Shown here piece after piece: positions 16,418 through 25,401 of a stretch of 32,604 nucleotides of DNA. The position numbers and the translations under genes were made by a program. Each line of letters starts with the position of its first letter. Within the stretch, counting starts at the first letter, position 1. The stretch covers positions 1 through 32,604 of the forward strand of contig JAQGJB010000101.1 in assembly GCA_028290825.1 (NCBI GenBank), written 5' to 3'. The stretch is from Micavibrio sp. GTDB taxonomy: Bacteria > Pseudomonadota > Alphaproteobacteria > Micavibrionales > Micavibrionaceae. A model generated the notes under the pieces. That model was given only the letters and a program-made list of their open reading frames with translations, was not told the DNA's origin and ran no database searches.

Positions 16418-17725
16418 TTAGGCCGCTTTCAAGGCAATTTCGAGGCGCGATTGAACATTCACCAGTTCATCAACAGAATCCTGCCCCGCCACCCGGGAAC
16501 TGAACCTCGCCCATTCTTGGACGATCCCGGCATCGATCAGGCCCGCATATTCACGCCCTGCATGAACAATATCGCGGGAGACAAGAATTTCGCCAAAGCG
16601 CCCGGACAGATTGTCATCCAATACCAAAGCGTGCGTATCTTTTATAAAAGGCAACCCGGAACGTGAAGCGGTAAACACCGGGAACTTCCCGCCTGGCCTG
16701 GTAATGAATTGCGTCGGCTGCAACATGGCTGCCTGCGCGGCGCCCAGCATCCGAAGCGCCGCCTGGGCCTGCGCACCTTCAAATACATGTCCCACAACAA
16801 AATCATCCGCACGGACCGTACCGGCCACTTCGCTGAAACGCCGCGTTGCGTTCATCGGGTCGTTTATACGTTTGCTGGATTTTATCTGCTGCAATCCCGC
16901 CTCGGCCAGACCGTCATATAACCTGATCCAGTGCGGCAGCATGGGACCGAGGGGAATGGCGTAACGGGCATCATCGTGTTCACGCACCAGACCCGGCTGT
17001 GTGCGGATAAGGTTTAGGAAACAATGCGCGAAACCGAGCTTGTAACTGCTGTTCTTGGCTGACTGGATAATGCCGTCGCGGTAGGTCGGCAATACTTCTG
17101 TGTGACGGTCCGGCACCCTCAGGCAGACGCTGTCCCACCATACATCGCCGCGCCCCAGCTTATCTTCCCTGGCGTCTACGATATGTTCGAAGTGCATCAG
17201 GCCGGTCGCGGCCATGCCCTTCATTTCCGCCGCCGACACCGCGAACATCGGGCGATCCACCGGGGCCGGACCGTGACGCAGGGTAATAAACATCATCGCG
17301 CCGGGATTGGTAATGGCGGCCAGTGTAGAGAACATCTTCCTGCGCTTACCGTCGTCCAGATGCATCCAGGCCGCGCTCATCACCACGACATCATATTTCT
17401 CGCCGCTGGCTTTTATTTTATCACGGATCGACGAAAGGTCCGGCATTAGGTCGACGCCATAGGTGATATTCTGATGCGGGTTCTGCTGCCGCGCCTGGGC
17501 GATCATGCCGACCGCGCCGTCAACCGCATCGACAATCAACCCCTGCTCCGCCAGCCACCGGGCATGGCGCCCGTTTCCGCAGGCGATATCCAGGGCGCGG
17601 TAACGCGGCAGCCGCGCATTTAAACCGGCCAGAACGTCAACCGAATTGACGCTCTGGTATTGCGCCGACAGCTTGGCCGCCTGCGCATTATAGGTTGATA
17701 AAATCAGTTGCCTGACATCATCCAC
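16418..17725 (-). CDS. Class I SAM-dependent methyltransferase fused to a second domain
   Basis: A 435-residue, two-part protein. Residues 1-210 are a Rossmann methyltransferase: motif I ALDIACGNGRHARWLAEQG (44-62), VDAVDG with the acidic ribose-binding residue, and VVVMSAAWMHLDD as the motif IV region. Residues 215-435 are unrelated to it and open with TYRDGIIQSAKNSSYKLGF. A similar STYKxALL pattern opens some HNH-type nuclease proteins, but no HNH or other nuclease motif is visible here. The target could be nucleic acid or protein. The gene starts 11 bases after ssb and is probably co-transcribed with it, which weakly favours a DNA-related role. Confidence 0.75.
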   Translation of the reverse strand: MDDVRQLILSTYNAQAAKLSAQYQSVNSVDVLAGLNARLPRYRALDIACGNGRHARWLAEQGLIVDAVDGAVGMIAQARQQNPHQNITYGVDLMPDLSSIRDKIKASGEKYDVVVMSAAWMHLDDGKRRKMFSTLAAITNPGAMMFITLRHGPAPVDRPMFAVSAAEMKGMAATGLMHFEHIVDAREDKLGRGDVWWDSVCLRVPDRHTEVLPTYRDGIIQSAKNSSYKLGFAHCFLNLIRTQPGLVREHDDARYAIPLGPMLPHWIRLYDGLAEAGLQQIKSSKRINDPMNATRRFSEVAGTVRADDFVVGHVFEGAQAQAALRMLGAAQAAMLQPTQFITRPGGKFPVFTASRSGLPFIKDTHALVLDDNLSGRFGEILVSRDIVHAGREYAGLIDAGIVQEWARFSSRVAGQDSVDELVNVQSRLEIALKAA

Positions 17726-17736
17726 TGAACCGGGGC

Positions 17737-18210
17737 CTAGAACGGAATTTCGTCTTCGAACTCGTCAACTTTGGCGGCTGGCGACGAAGAACTGCTGCTG
17801 CTGCCTGAGCGTGATGGCGCGGGGGAATAGCTTGATTGCTCGCTCTCGCCCATACCGCCGCCGCTACGTCCGTCCAGCATGGTCAACTGGCCGTTGAATG
17901 GCTTCACGACGATCTCGGTAGTGTATTGTTTCACGCCGTCTTTTTCCCATGAACGGGTTTCGATCTGGCCTTCGATATAGAGCTTCGCGCCCTTCTTTAC
18001 ATACTTCTCGACGACGCCGACGATGTTCTGGTTGAACACGACGACTTTGTGCCACTGGGTTTTTTCCTGGCGCTCACCGCTTTTGTCTTTCCACGTTTCC
18101 GACGTGGCCAGAGAAATGTTGGCAACCCGGTCGCCCGATTGCATGCTTCTGATTTCCGGCTCGACGCCGACGTTACCGACCAGAATGACTTTATTGACGC
18201 TTCCCGCCAT
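17737..18210 (-). CDS. ssb: Single-stranded DNA-binding protein
   Basis: It coats single-stranded DNA in replication and repair and recruits partners by its tail. The OB fold begins MAGSVNKVILVGNVGVEPEI and includes the typical SGERQEKTQWHKVVVFN and YVKKGAKLYIEGQIETRSW blocks. A Ser/Gly-rich linker (SRSGSSSSSSSPA) and the acidic tip DEFEDEIPF follow. I place the start at the ATG at 18210 (157 residues), with GGAG seven bases before it. An ATG at 18234 would add eight residues not seen in the family. It is first in the unit with the methyltransferase gene. Confidence 0.97.
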   Translation of the reverse strand: MAGSVNKVILVGNVGVEPEIRSMQSGDRVANISLATSETWKDKSGERQEKTQWHKVVVFNQNIVGVVEKYVKKGAKLYIEGQIETRSWEKDGVKQYTTEIVVKPFNGQLTMLDGRSGGGMGESEQSSYSPAPSRSGSSSSSSSPAAKVDEFEDEIPF

Positions 18211-18386
18211 GGTTAAGCTCCGCTTCGCTTTCAATGATGTTTATGAACTGGCGTCACTATAATCATCCGCCAGAGGTTGAAAAGACCTTATCCCAAACTG
18301 CCAACACCTATGACACCCCGATTCGCAACGAAGCGTTCCCATAATATAACTAACACACTGTTATCTAAAGATAATTATTAAATTTT

Positions 18387-18412
18387 CTTGAAACTCGAAA
18401 ATTTAGGCGTAG
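18387..18412 (+). promoter_or_regulatory. Candidate heat-shock (RpoH-type) promoter of the Hsp100 gene
   Basis: CTTGAAA at 18387-18393 is the exact sigma-32 -35 consensus. With 17 bp from CTTG, CGTAGA partly fits the alphaproteobacterial CYTATNT -10. A palindrome AAATTTTC-N9-GAAAATTT (18380-18404) overlaps it and could be an operator. The gene downstream is an Hsp100 ATPase, which fits heat-shock control. Confidence 0.35.
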
Positions 18413-18424
18413 AGTGAACAGACT

Positions 18425-18446
18425 AAAAAAAGGCCCCTCAGAGGCC
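18425..18446 (-). terminator. Terminator-like hairpin in the Hsp100 leader, minus strand
   Basis: On the minus strand GGCCTC-TGA-GGGGCC is followed by seven Ts. No minus-strand gene ends here. On the plus strand the same stem has a C-A mismatch and no T-run, so there it would only be a leader hairpin. Confidence 0.4.
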
Positions 18447-18495
18447 GGAAAAACGAAAAAACAGAACAGAGTAAGACACATCAGGGAGAAGTATA

Positions 18496-20988
18496 ATGAG
18501 CAGTCTGCAACAGGACTTCCAGAAGGCCGTTCACAATCAGATCGACATTTTCGTCAATAAAATCCGCAATTTTGCCGCCCAGCGCGACATGGCGGATGCC
18601 TACGCAAACCTCCCGGCCAGCATCAGAAACAACCGCACGCTGGAGCAGGTCATCCTTGACGACCTGCTGGATGGGTTTGTCACCATCATGGCCGACGTCC
18701 CGCAGTCCGACATCCCGGTTTCCATTTTTCACCGGCTGCTCAGCGCCCGCGAAAGCCAGGCCATGCAGGAATACCAGGCAAGAGCCATCCTCAGAAAAGC
18801 CCTGACCCGGAAACGCGCCGACCCCTCTGAAATCATTCCGCCGGAATTCATACGCCTGCTGGTGGATATTGTGCCTGAGGAGCAGATGAATGAAATCGGC
18901 AAAGACTGGATCGAGCTGACCGGCCGTTTTGGAACACTGACCCTGACCGATGCGGTTTACAGCAGCGTCCGCCAGGCGGGCACCCTGAGCGACGTGGCTG
19001 CCGAAGCCCTCCCCACCCTGGAGCTGAACAACGTTTCAAAAAAAGCTGCAAACGACAAAAACATTAAACCGTCCAAAACCACCAGCGGACCGTCTACGCC
19101 TCCCCCGCCTGCCTTGCTGCGGGGTCCGTCTGCGCAGGGCGATCCCCTCACCCGCGAATTGCGCGAATTACTGGCGCGCACGGCCAAGGAAGTCAGCGCC
19201 GCCGAGCTTCCGGTCGCGCATGGGCGCGCCGGCGATGTTGAAAATATTTCCGGTGTGCTGCTGAGGAAAGATGCCCCCTACATCGCCCTTCATGGCGAGG
19301 AAGGTGTCGGCAAAAGCACAGTGGTCGAAGCCGTCGTAAAACTTCTGGCCGAAGGTCGCGGTCCCGGTCACCTGAAAAACGGCAGGATCTTCCGTGTCAG
19401 CATGGAAGAACTGATCTTCAAGGATCGCAACTTCACCGAAACGCTGAAAGAACTGATTAAACGATCAGCCACCCATAACCGTACCCACCCGAACGATCCG
19501 GTCATCCTTTATATTGACGATTACGGGCTTTCCTCCTCGGCGCTATCCGGGTCCATAAGCACTCTGCGTGCGCATATGAATTTTGAGATGAAAAGCTCGC
19601 CGGGCGCAATGATCATCGCCGAAATGACGGACCAGCAAATGTTCGTGCTTGAAAAAGCAGATCCGGAATCCTTAAAAAAATTCCAGAAGGTTTCCATCAG
19701 CGAACTCGCCGCCAGCGCAACGGCAGATCAGTTGAAGATCGAAGCCGCCAAACTGGCCCGTCACCACAAACTGACCATCAGTGATGATGCCATTGACCAC
19801 ATCATCAAAAAGACTACGCGCTATATGCCGGCCCATTTCCACCCGGCCAAAGATCTTGCAGTTCTCGCGGCGGCGGCGGCGCAGTCCGAACTGAACGGTG
19901 AGACAACAATCTCCGATAAATCGATCGATACCAGCGTTGCCAAAATGGCGAAATTGCCGATCTCTCTCGTCGGTGGTGAATCCTCCGACCGCATCGATAC
20001 GCTCGAAGTTGAACTGAACAAGGAAATCTTTGGCCAGGAACCGGCCATCAAGGAAGTCTCCGATACGATCGGCCTCGTAAACCAGGGGCTGCAGGATCCG
20101 AAAAAACCGATTGGCGTCTTCTACCTCACCGGCCCGACCGGTGTTGGCAAAACCGCTCTGGTAAAGGCTTTGGCTAAAGCCCTCTTCGCCGATGAAGATG
20201 CCCTGATCCGCATCAACCTCGGCGATTTCCAGGAAAAGCACACGGTCAGCCGCATCACCGGCGCGCCTCCCGGCTATGTCGGCTACGGTGAAAAGACCGC
20301 GCTTGAAGATATCTCGGAAAAACCTTTCTCCGTCGTTCTCGTGGACGAGGCGGAAAAAGGCCACCCGGATGTCGATAACGTCCTGATGAACATCATGGAC
20401 GAAGGCGAACTGACATTGCTGAACGGCAAGAAACTGAACTTCCGCAACGCCGTCATTGTTTTCACCAGCAACCTCGGTGCCAGTGCCGCCGAAGCAATAC
20501 GGGACAAGCACACCATCGGTTTTGTTTCCGGTAACAACGACAGCGACGTCAAACAGATTTCGGATGAAGTCGCTAAGGCGCGACTGAAACCTGAATTCCG
20601 CAACCGCGCAGCCTTCCTGACGCTGAAATCGCTCAGCCCGGAAATCGTGCAGAAAATCACCCTGAAGGAAGTCGATAAAGTTTCAAAACGCCTGCGTGAT
20701 AATAAACTCTACGCCGGAATTAAAATCGACCTGACTGAAAACGCGCTGAAAGAACTGATGTCTGTCGGTTACGACGCCAAACTCGGTGCCCGCCCGATGC
20801 AGCGCGCAATGCAGACCTACCTCCAAGTTCCTCTCGGAAAGTGGCTGCGCTCGAATAAGGACTCACTTCTGAACAGCGAATTCACCCTGGTTGTGAACGG
20901 CCTGAAAAACGGTCTCGACCTGAAGATCGTCTACCCCGTTGCACCGGAACAGAACAACAGCCAACCGGATGAGCCGAAAGTCGCCTGA
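18496..20988 (+). CDS. Hsp100/Clp double-AAA+ ATPase with atypical N-terminal region
   Basis: A hexameric protein unfoldase by family, 830 residues. Residues 1-240 form an unfamiliar helical region and a Pro-rich linker, and lack the ClpA/ClpB N-domain repeats. The first AAA+ module has Walker A GEEGVGKST (267-275), and its Walker B reads VILYIDD (336-342) with Asp in place of the catalytic Glu. The second has Walker A GPTGVGKTA (546-554), pore loop GAPPGYVGYG (589-598), Walker B VLVDEAEK (614-621), sensor SNLGA and arginine finger FRNR. IGF at 674-676, before LKPEFRNR, sits where ClpA carries its ClpP-docking IGL loop. ClpP partnership is plausible but unproven. A GGGAG ribosome site and a terminator frame the gene. 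Confidence 0.88.
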   Translation: MSSLQQDFQKAVHNQIDIFVNKIRNFAAQRDMADAYANLPASIRNNRTLEQVILDDLLDGFVTIMADVPQSDIPVSIFHRLLSARESQAMQEYQARAILRKALTRKRADPSEIIPPEFIRLLVDIVPEEQMNEIGKDWIELTGRFGTLTLTDAVYSSVRQAGTLSDVAAEALPTLELNNVSKKAANDKNIKPSKTTSGPSTPPPPALLRGPSAQGDPLTRELRELLARTAKEVSAAELPVAHGRAGDVENISGVLLRKDAPYIALHGEEGVGKSTVVEAVVKLLAEGRGPGHLKNGRIFRVSMEELIFKDRNFTETLKELIKRSATHNRTHPNDPVILYIDDYGLSSSALSGSISTLRAHMNFEMKSSPGAMIIAEMTDQQMFVLEKADPESLKKFQKVSISELAASATADQLKIEAAKLARHHKLTISDDAIDHIIKKTTRYMPAHFHPAKDLAVLAAAAAQSELNGETTISDKSIDTSVAKMAKLPISLVGGESSDRIDTLEVELNKEIFGQEPAIKEVSDTIGLVNQGLQDPKKPIGVFYLTGPTGVGKTALVKALAKALFADEDALIRINLGDFQEKHTVSRITGAPPGYVGYGEKTALEDISEKPFSVVLVDEAEKGHPDVDNVLMNIMDEGELTLLNGKKLNFRNAVIVFTSNLGASAAEAIRDKHTIGFVSGNNDSDVKQISDEVAKARLKPEFRNRAAFLTLKSLSPEIVQKITLKEVDKVSKRLRDNKLYAGIKIDLTENALKELMSVGYDAKLGARPMQRAMQTYLQVPLGKWLRSNKDSLLNSEFTLVVNGLKNGLDLKIVYPVAPEQNNSQPDEPKVA

Positions 20989-21010
20989 TTTACCTCTTTT
21001 CGAAAGTAAA

Positions 21011-21040
21011 AAGGTCCCCGGGTTATCGGGGACCTTTTTT
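21011..21040 (+). terminator. Intrinsic terminator of the Hsp100 gene
   Basis: A 10-bp perfect stem (AAGGTCCCCG / CGGGGACCTT) with loop GGTTAT is followed by four further Ts, 22 bases after the stop codon. Confidence 0.92.
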
Positions 21041-21153
21041 CCATTCTATCCACCGCGCTCTCTACAGCAGTTTTTTTCAAATCAGACCTAGCCAAATCCC
21101 TTACGAGTCACATATATAGTAAAGACAAAGTGGAACTTTTAGAGAACATATAT

Positions 21154-24051
21154 ATGTTAAAAAACATCAGCGTCCGCGGCGCCCGTGAACACAATCTCAA
21201 AAACATCAATGTCGATATTCCACGCGATACGCTGACCGTCATCACCGGGCTTTCCGGCTCCGGAAAATCCTCGCTCGCGTTCGACACGATTTATGCCGAG
21301 GGTCAGCGCCGTTATGTCGAAAGTCTCTCCGCTTATGCCCGCCAGTTTTTGCAGCTGATGCAGAAGCCCGATGTCGACTCAATCGAAGGCCTTTCCCCCG
21401 CCATTTCGATCGAACAGAAAACCACGTCAAAAAACCCGCGCTCGACGGTCGGCACCGTTACCGAAATTCACGACTATATGCGCCTCCTCTGGGCGCGTAT
21501 CGGCGTTCCTTATTCACCTGTAACCGGTCTTCCCATCGAAAGCCAGACCATTACCCAGATGGTTGACCGTGTCAAAGCCATGGACGACGGCACCAAACTT
21601 TATATCCTCGCCCCCATCGTCCGCGGGCGTAAGGGCGAATACCGCAAGGAGTTCAAGGAACTCCTTGGCAAAGGTTTCCAACGCGCCAAAGTTGACGGCA
21701 AAATATACGAGATCGAGGAAATTCCCGCCCTCGACAAGAAGTTAAAGCACGATATTGATGTTGTAGTTGACCGTGTCGTCCTGCGTGACGATCTCGGTAA
21801 CCGCCTCGCCGACTCCATCGAAACCGCCGTCCGCCTTGCCGACGGCCTGATGATCGCCGAAAACGCCGATACCGGCGAACGCACCGTCTTCTCCGAAAAA
21901 TTCGCCTGCCCCGTCTCCGGTTTCACGATTGCCGAGATTGAACCGCGCCTGTTCTCTTTCAACAATCCGCACGGCGCCTGCCCGAACTGCGACGGCCTTG
22001 GCGCCATGATGTATGTCGATCAGGACCTTGTAGTCCCCGATGCCAGCAAATCCCTGGCCGAAGGCGCGGTTGAGCCCTGGGCCACCAGCTTCTCACATTA
22101 CTATCAGCAAGCCCTCGAAGCCGTTGCAAAACATTATAAAGTCAGCATGAACAAGCCCTTCGGGGACCTCCCCGTGAAGGTCCAGCAGGCCGTACTCTAC
22201 GGCTCCGGTGACGATGATATCGCGATCGTTTACGAAGACCGCGCCAACACCTACCGCACTAAAAAACCCTTCGAAGGCGTCATTCCCAATATGGAGCGCC
22301 GCCTCCTCGAAACCGACAGCGAAAGCCAGCGTGAGCATCTGTCACGTTACCAGAACACTGCCCCGTGCGAAGCCTGTAACGGCTACCGCCTGAAGCCCGA
22401 AGCCCTCGCCGTCAAAATCGATGGCCAGCATATCGGCCTGATTTCTGAAATGGATATCGGCAAGGCCCAGGACTGGTTCGCCTCGCTGAACAAAAAGCTC
22501 AGTAAACAGAAAATCGAAATCTCCGCCCGTATCCTGAAGGAAATTAACGAACGTCTCAGCTTCCTGATGAATGTCGGCCTCGACTACCTGACCCTCTCCC
22601 GCGCCTCCGGCACACTCTCCGGCGGCGAGAGCCAGCGTATCCGCCTCGCCTCCCAGATCGGCTCGGGTCTAACGGGTGTTCTCTACGTTCTCGATGAACC
22701 ATCCATCGGCCTTCATCAGCGTGATAACAACAGGTTACTGGATACTCTTAAACATTTACGCGATCTGGGTAATACCGTCCTCGTCGTCGAACACGATGAA
22801 GATGCCATCCGCACCGCCGACTACTTGATTGACATGGGTCCCGGCGCAGGGTCGCATGGCGGCACGATCATTGCCGAAGGCACCCCCGACGAAGTGATGA
22901 AACACGCCACCAGCGAAACGGCTCAATATTTAACGGGCCGCAAATTCGTTCCCGTCCCCTCTGAACGCCGCCCCGGTAAAAAGGGCCAGTTCATTGAGGT
23001 CGAAGGTGCAACCGGCAACAATCTGAAAAACATCGACGTCCAGATTCCGCTCGGCACCTTCACCTGCGTCACGGGTGTTTCAGGTTCGGGCAAGTCCTCC
23101 TTCACCATCGACACATTGTTTCGCGCCGCCTCCCAGGAACTGATGGGCAGCCGCGAACATCCGCTGCCCTTCAAAAAGATCAAAGGCCTCAGCCAGATCG
23201 ACAAGATCATCGATATCGACCAGTCCCCGATCGGTCGCACCCCGCGCTCTAACCCCGCCACCTATACCGGCGCTTTTACCCCTATTCGTGAATGGTTTGC
23301 AGGACTTCCCGAATCCAAAGCACGAGGTTATCAACCCGGCCGCTTTTCCTTCAACGTCAAGGGCGGCCGCTGCGAAACCTGCCAGGGCGATGGCGTGATC
23401 AAGATCGAGATGCACTTCCTCCCCGACGTCTACGTCACCTGCGAAACCTGCGACGGCAAACGCTATAATCGCGAAACGCTCGAAGTGAAGTTCCGCGACA
23501 AATCCATCGCCGATGTCCTTGATATGACGATCGAAGATGCCGCCCAGTTCTTCAAGGCCGTCCCCTCGATCCGCGACAAAATGGAGACGATGGAAGAAGT
23601 AGGCCTCGGCTATATCAAGGTCGGCCAGGCTGCCACCACCCTCTCGGGCGGCGAAGCCCAGCGTGTTAAACTATCAAAAGAACTTTCCCGGCGATCCACC
23701 GGAAAAACCTTGTACATCCTCGACGAGCCCACCACCGGCCTGCATTTCGAAGACGTCCGCAAGTTAATGGAGGTCCTCCACAAACTGGTGGATCAGGGCA
23801 ACACAGTCGTCGTCATCGAACATAACCTCGAGGTCATTAAAACAGCCGACTGGATCATCGATATCGGCCCCGAAGGCGGTCGCGGCGGCGGCCAGGTTCT
23901 GGGCGTTGGGACCCCTGAGGATATAGCAAAGTTGAAGGGCAGCTACACCGGCCAGTATCTCGGCCCTGTTCTGAAGGCACCAGGCACGAAAATGGCTGGA
24001 AAAACCTCCGTATCCCTTACAGCGGGCGAAAAACGTAAAAAAGCCGTTTAA
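21154..24051 (+). CDS. uvrA: Excinuclease ABC subunit A
   Basis: The damage-recognition ATPase of nucleotide excision repair, working with UvrB and UvrC. It has two ABC modules: Walker [10 protein letters not shown] at 32-40 and GVSGSGKSS at 641-649, with signatures [12 protein letters not shown] and [12 protein letters not shown]. Zinc modules are CPVSGF...CPNC in the first half and CETC...CETC in the second. [15 protein letters not shown] and the [16 protein letters not shown] block are family hallmarks. I start at the ATG at 21154 (965 residues), aligned with other UvrA N termini ([11 protein letters not shown]). An in-frame GTG at 21130 would add eight residues. No SOS-type GTTC-N7-GTTC box is visible upstream. 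Confidence 0.97.
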   Translation: MLKNISVRGAREHNLKNINVDIPRDTLTVITGLSGSGKSSLAFDTIYAEGQRRYVESLSAYARQFLQLMQKPDVDSIEGLSPAISIEQKTTSKNPRSTVGTVTEIHDYMRLLWARIGVPYSPVTGLPIESQTITQMVDRVKAMDDGTKLYILAPIVRGRKGEYRKEFKELLGKGFQRAKVDGKIYEIEEIPALDKKLKHDIDVVVDRVVLRDDLGNRLADSIETAVRLADGLMIAENADTGERTVFSEKFACPVSGFTIAEIEPRLFSFNNPHGACPNCDGLGAMMYVDQDLVVPDASKSLAEGAVEPWATSFSHYYQQALEAVAKHYKVSMNKPFGDLPVKVQQAVLYGSGDDDIAIVYEDRANTYRTKKPFEGVIPNMERRLLETDSESQREHLSRYQNTAPCEACNGYRLKPEALAVKIDGQHIGLISEMDIGKAQDWFASLNKKLSKQKIEISARILKEINERLSFLMNVGLDYLTLSRASGTLSGGESQRIRLASQIGSGLTGVLYVLDEPSIGLHQRDNNRLLDTLKHLRDLGNTVLVVEHDEDAIRTADYLIDMGPGAGSHGGTIIAEGTPDEVMKHATSETAQYLTGRKFVPVPSERRPGKKGQFIEVEGATGNNLKNIDVQIPLGTFTCVTGVSGSGKSSFTIDTLFRAASQELMGSREHPLPFKKIKGLSQIDKIIDIDQSPIGRTPRSNPATYTGAFTPIREWFAGLPESKARGYQPGRFSFNVKGGRCETCQGDGVIKIEMHFLPDVYVTCETCDGKRYNRETLEVKFRDKSIADVLDMTIEDAAQFFKAVPSIRDKMETMEEVGLGYIKVGQAATTLSGGEAQRVKLSKELSRRSTGKTLYILDEPTTGLHFEDVRKLMEVLHKLVDQGNTVVVIEHNLEVIKTADWIIDIGPEGGRGGGQVLGVGTPEDIAKLKGSYTGQYLGPVLKAPGTKMAGKTSVSLTAGEKRKKAV

Positions 24052-24144
24052 AAATCGGCTCAGCGAAATGATAATACTATCTTGCAGTTTTGTCTGAATT
24101 ATGTTAATTTAGCTTACTTTTGCAGACTTCCGGAGGGTGACCGT

Positions 24145-25161
24145 ATGCCTACATCTTATCTTCATAAAACCACGAATTTCTTCACGACTGATGGAAAAAT
24201 TACCCGCCAGGGTCTTTTAGGCAGCACAATTCTGGGCGGCCTTTATCTCGGTCTTCCTGCGTATCTGGCCATAAAGAACATCGGCACGATCGGTAAGGCA
24301 GCAAAATCTGCCGCAGCCGCCACAAAGGACTTTATCGCCGATTACAAGGCTGGCACCGCCGGCGGTATCAGCGGCACAGATTTCCTGAAAGCCAGCCTTG
24401 CTCCACTCAAAACAAAGAAAACGTTAAAAATTGCTGGCGCCTTCACAGTCGCGGCGGCCTTGCTTGTCACTGCGGATCACTTTACCTCGTTCGAGAATGA
24501 GAACTGGAACCGCCTCTCCCATTTTGGCGTTGGCGTGGGAACAGTTGGAAATGCGGCGGCCGGTGCATCCGCCGATTTTATAAGTAAAAAACGGGGGTTT
24601 TGGGAGTCTTTCGGCCCGCGTTTGTGGCATAAAACAACGGATGTCGGCGCAATTGCCATTGATGGGACGATCAACGCAGCTGTAACAACGGCCAATACCG
24701 CGGCGTCTACAGTTTCAATTTTTGCCGACCCTGAAGATAAAGAAGGCAAAACCATTTTTGCCAAACCTCTTTCAGAAAAATTCGTGACCGTTTGCGTCAA
24801 TAGAAGCGACTATTCAAATCCTGTAAAAGATGCCCAGGGTAGTATTAAATGGGAAAAGAAAACTGGCCCGAAGGCAGAAGCCGATAACAGGAAAATTCCG
24901 GATTATATCTCCCGCCTGAACGTGACTGCCGAAGAATTCAAAAAGTCAGGGAGCGATTTACGGACCGCTCTTGAAAAATCCGCATCCGGAATCGTTATTA
25001 TTGAACCCGGTTATATTAAAGATAACGACAAGATAAAAATTACAGAGGGTGCCACCTGCCCCGATCTGAAAAGCAAAGAATACAAATATAAGGCCGAAAC
25101 TTATCTTAAGAGTCAGGGACAGGGCCATCTGCCCGCCGGGCCGGTTTATCGCGGAAATTAA
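24145..25161 (+). CDS. Hypothetical protein with two hydrophobic segments
   Basis: A 338-residue protein starting at the ATG at 24145 with GGAGG eight bases upstream. Hydrophobic stretches lie at about 24-45 (LLGSTILGGLYLGLPAYLAI) and 100-115 (AGAFTVAAALLVTA), so it is probably an inner-membrane protein. Between and after them are Ala/Thr/Gly-rich segments (KAAKSAAAATKD, INAAVTTANTAASTV). Residues 200-338 are a charged soluble domain with two cysteines. No family recognised. It stands alone after uvrA, with its own terminator. Confidence 0.7.
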   Translation: MPTSYLHKTTNFFTTDGKITRQGLLGSTILGGLYLGLPAYLAIKNIGTIGKAAKSAAAATKDFIADYKAGTAGGISGTDFLKASLAPLKTKKTLKIAGAFTVAAALLVTADHFTSFENENWNRLSHFGVGVGTVGNAAAGASADFISKKRGFWESFGPRLWHKTTDVGAIAIDGTINAAVTTANTAASTVSIFADPEDKEGKTIFAKPLSEKFVTVCVNRSDYSNPVKDAQGSIKWEKKTGPKAEADNRKIPDYISRLNVTAEEFKKSGSDLRTALEKSASGIVIIEPGYIKDNDKIKITEGATCPDLKSKEYKYKAETYLKSQGQGHLPAGPVYRGN

Positions 25162-25176
25162 ACCCAATGCTCAATA

Positions 25177-25207
25177 AAAATGCCCGCGTAATTTGCGGGA
25201 ATTTTTT
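25177..25207. terminator. Intrinsic terminator
   Basis: Stem CCCGC (25183-25187) / GCGGG (25195-25199) has an A-run before it and a six-T run after. It closes the hypothetical gene and could also act on the minus strand after tRNA-Leu. Confidence 0.75.
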
Positions 25208-25245
25208 ATTGAGGCAGTTAAGCCATTCATAATTTTACTGAATAA

Positions 25246-25330
25246 TGGTGCCCCTGGCCGGACTCGAACCGGCACTTCTCTCGAAATCCGATTTTGAGTC
25301 GGACGCGTCTACCAATTCCACCACAGAGGC
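25246..25330 (-). tRNA. tRNA-Leu (anticodon CAA)
   Basis: Class II tRNA on the minus strand, 85 nt. Acceptor GCCTCTG / CAGGGGC, D arm GTGGAATTGGTAGACGC, and anticodon stem TCCGA/TCGGA holding CTCAAAA. A variable arm (TTTCGAGAGAAGT) precedes the T arm GCCGGTTCGAGTCCGGC, and CCA is encoded. It reads UUG codons. It lies 71 bases downstream of the RCC1-like gene on the same strand. Confidence 0.97.
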
Positions 25331-25401
25331 CCTGTACAAAGATGCGGACGGCCAGACTTTATCGAAATGCCCTGAAATTTCAAGAGGGCAAAAACCCTGA
25401 A

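Noticed and set aside
21041-21153. SOS (LexA) box before uvrA
   Set aside because: No GTTC-N7-GTTC pattern of alphaproteobacterial type is visible in the spacer.
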